Positions 60,992 through 64,000 of a stretch of DNA of 64,000 bases are shown here, piece by piece. The notes beneath the pieces are model-generated. The model did no database searches, was not told where the DNA came from, and worked only from the letters and a program-made list of their open reading frames with translations. Numbering within the stretch: the first letter of the stretch is position 1; the number at the start of each line of letters is the position of its first letter. The translations under genes were made by a program, and so were the position numbers. The stretch comes from Atribacterota bacterium (GTDB taxonomy: Bacteria > Atribacterota > Atribacteria > Atribacterales > Caldatribacteriaceae), in NCBI GenBank assembly GCA_039638595.1, contig JBDIWM010000001.1, positions 1 through 64,000 of the forward strand, in the 5' to 3' direction.

Positions 60992-62509
60992 CTATATCAC
61001 CCTGCGGTAAAAGCCCCGGAGCGCTGGGTAAAGATCCCGATAAACTCCATAGATATGCTCATAGAGTTTCACCCACTCCGGATCAGGTTCAATCTGCTCT
61101 ACCACCTTTACTGCCTTCTGACAGGCCTCTTCAACCGATCGAAAGACCCGATTTCCAACCCCGGCAAGAAGCGCCGCCCCAAAAGCTGGTCCTTCATCCA
61201 CAAGAAGGAGAGACAACGGTACCTTGTACACCGCAGCTTGAATCCTCCTCCATAGAGCACTCCTGGCTCCACCACCTATGGCCCTTACCTCCCGAACCGG
61301 GATTCCCATCTCAGCGATGATTTCAAAGGAATCACGCATCCCAAAGGTAACCCCCTCCATCACCGCACGCACTAGTTCGTTTTTACGATGTTTTAACGTA
61401 ACCCCAAAAAACACTCCCCGCGCATAAGGGTCAGCATGAGGAGTCCGCTCTCCAGTGAGATAAGGCAAAAATATTAAACCCTCCGCACCAGGGAGGGATT
61501 TTTCAGCCTCCTGGGAAAGTAAATCATATGAATCAACACCAAGGATTGAAGCCAGGTTCTTTTCTTCCAGACCCAGGGCATCCCGGAACCAGCGCAGAGA
61601 CCCACCAGCAGAGAGCATAACACCCATAACATGCCACTTACCAGGCACTGCATGACAGAACGTATGTACCCTACCCTTCATGTCGACTTTGACTTCAGCA
61701 CTAAAAGCAAATACCACGCCAGAAGTGCCTAGACTGGCCGAAACCAGACCATCCGTAACAATGCCGGTACCAATAGCCCCAGCCGCATTGTCACCACCAC
61801 CAGCGACAACCGCTACTTTCTCCCGGAAACCAAATTGACGGACAATCTCTGGCTTGAGATACCCGGTGACTTCAGGAGACTCGAAGGAAGCAGGAAACCA
61901 GGACATCTTATATCCTAAAGCAGTAACAAGCTCTTCTGACCATCGTCGTTGAGGCACATCGAAAAGGGAGGTCCCAGAAGCATCAGAAACATCAGTCGCA
62001 AAATCCCCGGTGAGGCAGAAACGGATATAATCCTTGGGCAGGAGAACTTTATCAATCTTCTGGTAAACGTCCGGTTCGTTATTTTTTACCCATTGGATTT
62101 TGGGAGCCGTAAACCCAGCCAGAACTGGATTACAGTTAATTCGCATAATGCGCTCGAAACCAACAATTTCGGTAATCTGCTGACACTCCAGGGCTGTCCG
62201 CTGGTCACACCAGAGTATCGCTGGGCGCAGGACTTTTCCATCCTTATCGAGAAACACCGACCCATGCATCTGTCCGGTAAGACCAACACCAGTGACCGCT
62301 TTTGGATTTATTCCAGAAGAAGCGAAAGCCTTCTCCATGGCTTTCTGGGTTCCCTGCCACCAGGAAAGCGGATCTTGTTCTGCCCAGTTGGGTCGAGGCG
62401 TATAGAGGGGATACTCTTCCACACCTCTTCCCACGAGCGCTCCTTCCTCGTTAACCAGGACCACCTTACATCCAGTCGTCCCGACATCAATACCCAGAAA
62501 GTATTCCAT
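60992..62509 (-). CDS. xylB: Xylulokinase
   Basis: A 505-residue FGGY kinase that phosphorylates D-xylulose. GIDVGTTGCKVVLVNEEG at the start, TGQMHGSVFLDKDGKVLRPA, WCDQRTA and the signature GGGDNAAGAIGTGIV all match XylB. FLPYLTGERTPHADPYARG is typical. It is more clearly a xylulokinase than the FGGY gene at 22902-24440. In an operon with fructokinase and 1-phosphofructokinase-like genes, it feeds pentose and ketose sugars into glycolysis. Confidence 0.92.
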   Translation of the reverse strand: MEYFLGIDVGTTGCKVVLVNEEGALVGRGVEEYPLYTPRPNWAEQDPLSWWQGTQKAMEKAFASSGINPKAVTGVGLTGQMHGSVFLDKDGKVLRPAILWCDQRTALECQQITEIVGFERIMRINCNPVLAGFTAPKIQWVKNNEPDVYQKIDKVLLPKDYIRFCLTGDFATDVSDASGTSLFDVPQRRWSEELVTALGYKMSWFPASFESPEVTGYLKPEIVRQFGFREKVAVVAGGGDNAAGAIGTGIVTDGLVSASLGTSGVVFAFSAEVKVDMKGRVHTFCHAVPGKWHVMGVMLSAGGSLRWFRDALGLEEKNLASILGVDSYDLLSQEAEKSLPGAEGLIFLPYLTGERTPHADPYARGVFFGVTLKHRKNELVRAVMEGVTFGMRDSFEIIAEMGIPVREVRAIGGGARSALWRRIQAAVYKVPLSLLLVDEGPAFGAALLAGVGNRVFRSVEEACQKAVKVVEQIEPDPEWVKLYEHIYGVYRDLYPALRGFYRRVI

Positions 62510-62522
62510 CTCTATCCCCCCT

Positions 62523-63767
62523 TTAAAGAATTAAAGCAAATGGTTCCTCAAGGAGCGATTTCAAGTACTGCATGAATTGCGCTGCCACAGCACCGTCAAC
62601 GAGGCGGTGATCACAGGAAAGTGTCAACTCCATAAGGGAGGCAATCACCACTTCGTCATTCCTAACCACCGGCTTTTTCTTAATGGTCCCGCAGGCTAGA
62701 ATCGCCGATTCGGGAGGATTAATGATGGCTGTGAATGAATCTGTTCCAAACATACCCAGATTGGAAATGGTGAAAGTTCCACCAGAAACCTCTTCCGGAA
62801 CAAGTTTTCCATTTTTTGCCTTCTCCGCCAGAGCATGGAGTTCCTGAGCAATCTGGGCTAAACCCTTGAGGTTTGCGTTTTTCACCACCGGCACCACCAA
62901 TCCTTCTTCCAGGGCCACGGCCACACCAATGTTCACTTCCGAATTGAAGACAATCTCCTCCTCGATAAGGTACGCATTCAAAAGGGGATATTTCTCCAAG
63001 GCTTTGGCCACCATCTTTACCAAAAGATCCGTATAGGAAAGGCGAAGGCCGATTTGCTTTTCAATGATGGGCAAGAGCCTTTCCCGAACCCGAATGAGTT
63101 CATCCACCAGTATTTCCTGCCGTACAAAGAAATGGGGCTTGGTCTGGAAACTCTCTGTTAACCTCTGAGCGATGATTTTTCGCATCCGCGAAAGCGGCAC
63201 CCTCTCCTGAGAACCTAAAACCACCGGCGTTTTTTCCATCGATGGAATGGGTATTTCTTTTTCAACTGGGGGTTTTGTCACAGTTTCTTTCTGAAGCTTT
63301 TTCACTCTTTCCACATCTTCTTTTACAATTCGACCACCCGGACCAGTGCCTTCCACCCGGGAAAGATCAACCCCATATTCTGCAGCCAAGCGCCGGGCTA
63401 AAGGCGAAACCTTAATACGCTCCTCTTTCTCCTCGGAAACAATTTCTGCCTTTTGCTCTCCCTCCTGCTGCGTGCTTTCCTCAGATACACCGACTGCCTC
63501 TTCTACAACCTCTTCATTAACGGTTTCTCCCGGTTCACCAATGTAGGCCACCGTTTGGGTAATGGGAACCGTGGCTCCATCAGGGTAAAGAATTTTCAGA
63601 ACCACTCCCGAAGCCGGAGATTCAACTTCCATATTCACTTTATCGGTGGCCACTTCGAAAAGAATATCACCTCGCTCTACCTGATCTCCCTCCTTGACCA
63701 GCCACCGATTGATAACACCTTCTTCCATGGTCAAACCCAACTTTGGCATGATTACCTTTTTAGCCAT
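62523..63767 (-). CDS. 2-oxo acid dehydrogenase E2 (dihydrolipoamide acyltransferase)
   Basis: About 414 residues. The N-terminal lipoyl domain carries the lipoyl lysine at residue 43 (EVATDKVNME). A Glu-rich linker and an E3-binding domain (KVSPLARRLAAEYGVDL, then GTGPGGRIVKEDV) lead to the catalytic domain with HRLVDGA near the end. It belongs to a pyruvate or acetoin dehydrogenase complex; the AcoX-like neighbour upstream favours acetoin. ATG 63767 overlaps the upstream gene by eight bases and has AAAGGGG before it; GTG 63776 has no space for a ribosome site. E1 genes should lie just outside the window. Confidence 0.93.
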   Translation of the reverse strand: MAKKVIMPKLGLTMEEGVINRWLVKEGDQVERGDILFEVATDKVNMEVESPASGVVLKILYPDGATVPITQTVAYIGEPGETVNEEVVEEAVGVSEESTQQEGEQKAEIVSEEKEERIKVSPLARRLAAEYGVDLSRVEGTGPGGRIVKEDVERVKKLQKETVTKPPVEKEIPIPSMEKTPVVLGSQERVPLSRMRKIIAQRLTESFQTKPHFFVRQEILVDELIRVRERLLPIIEKQIGLRLSYTDLLVKMVAKALEKYPLLNAYLIEEEIVFNSEVNIGVAVALEEGLVVPVVKNANLKGLAQIAQELHALAEKAKNGKLVPEEVSGGTFTISNLGMFGTDSFTAIINPPESAILACGTIKKKPVVRNDEVVIASLMELTLSCDHRLVDGAVAAQFMQYLKSLLEEPFALIL

Positions 63768-64000
63768 CGTATACACCCCTTTCCCGCGTCAAACTCATAA
63801 TCCTCTCGATGTTTGCTCTGAGAGGTCCATTTTCTTCAAGAACCACCTTCCATGTCTCTCCCTCTCGTACCGGCAACTCTCTTTCCCCATCCAGAGCCAG
63901 AATCCCCCTGTCAGCTTTAAGAACAATTTCACTTCCCATTTGCAGGAAATCAAAACCCCTTACCGATACTTCCTTCACCAACCCCGGAGCAAGAGGAACT
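63760..64000 (-). CDS. AcoX-like ATP-NAD kinase family protein (partial)
   Basis: C-terminal 79 or so residues; the frame runs off the right edge. The visible part starts within VPLAPGLVKEV and includes VLKADRGILALDGERELPV, the IALDGERE-type segment near the end of AcoX and ATP-NAD kinase-like proteins. Coupled to the E2 gene by an eight-base overlap, as in acetoin catabolic operons. Activity of AcoX proteins is not well known. Confidence 0.75.
   Translation of the reverse strand, partial: VPLAPGLVKEVSVRGFDFLQMGSEIVLKADRGILALDGERELPVREGETWKVVLEENGPLRANIERIMSLTRERGVYDG

Noticed and set aside
1-64000. tRNA or rRNA genes
   Set aside because: No cloverleaf with the TTCGA loop and no rRNA-like block was found by eye in the gaps. 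A tRNAscan run would settle it.

Overview
The window comes from a bacterial chromosome of roughly 45-50% GC with densely packed operons and very short gaps. Gene content points to a fermentative, strictly anaerobic and probably thermophilic bacterium. The evidence is an indolepyruvate:ferredoxin oxidoreductase, a flavin reductase-rubredoxin fusion, a TrpB2-type tryptophan synthase beta chain, several sugar kinases, a type III-A CRISPR system and no respiratory genes. A deep-branching phylum such as Atribacterota, Dictyoglomota or Thermotogota would fit, but that placement is inference. Promoters follow the sigma-70 pattern TTGACA-17-TATAAT and ribosome sites are AAGGAGG-like, so starts could often be refined.

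Left part (1-32 kb): pyrB (cut by the window edge) sits behind a PyrR-like attenuator. A C39-like cysteine-peptidase lipoprotein sits behind a cyclic-di-GMP-I riboswitch. A decayed chemosensory locus follows (2.3-6.1 kb): cheR, a hybrid kinase with its core deleted, and a response regulator with HD-GYP domain, all broken. A sugar ABC importer (8.8-11.8 kb) lies next to a broken cupin gene and a broken short-chain dehydrogenase gene. Then come iorAB, a MFS carrier, a family-10-like glycoside hydrolase, a candidate small RNA at 17.6-17.7 kb, an exported protein with a triplicated domain, and photolyase with a DUF523/DUF1722 gene. A tryptophan operon (ABC importer, TrpB2, FGGY kinase, rubredoxin fusion) is controlled by a T-box with a UGG specifier. 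ogt, ribU behind an FMN riboswitch, and two small lipoproteins close the region.

CRISPR part (32-43 kb): csm5-csm4-csm3-csm2-cas10 with two cyclic-oligoadenylate effectors, a CARF-HEPN Csm6-like protein and a CARF-RelE protein. cas6 stands apart beyond an unrelated epimerase gene and a decayed stretch. No cas1, cas2, ring nuclease or repeat array lies in the window, so this locus must depend on elements elsewhere.

Right part (43-64 kb): a MATE exporter with an operator-like palindrome in its promoter, then a leftward operon of uridine phosphorylase, a membrane protein, hsp33, uvrD, a MFS carrier and cobQ. A rightward TGS-type uridine kinase follows. The last block is one long leftward run: beta-CASP nuclease, galU, DUF5317, a membrane HD-GYP phosphodiesterase, a tiny membrane peptide, an unknown protein, hpf, three sugar kinases, a 2-oxo acid dehydrogenase E2 and an AcoX-like protein cut by the window edge.
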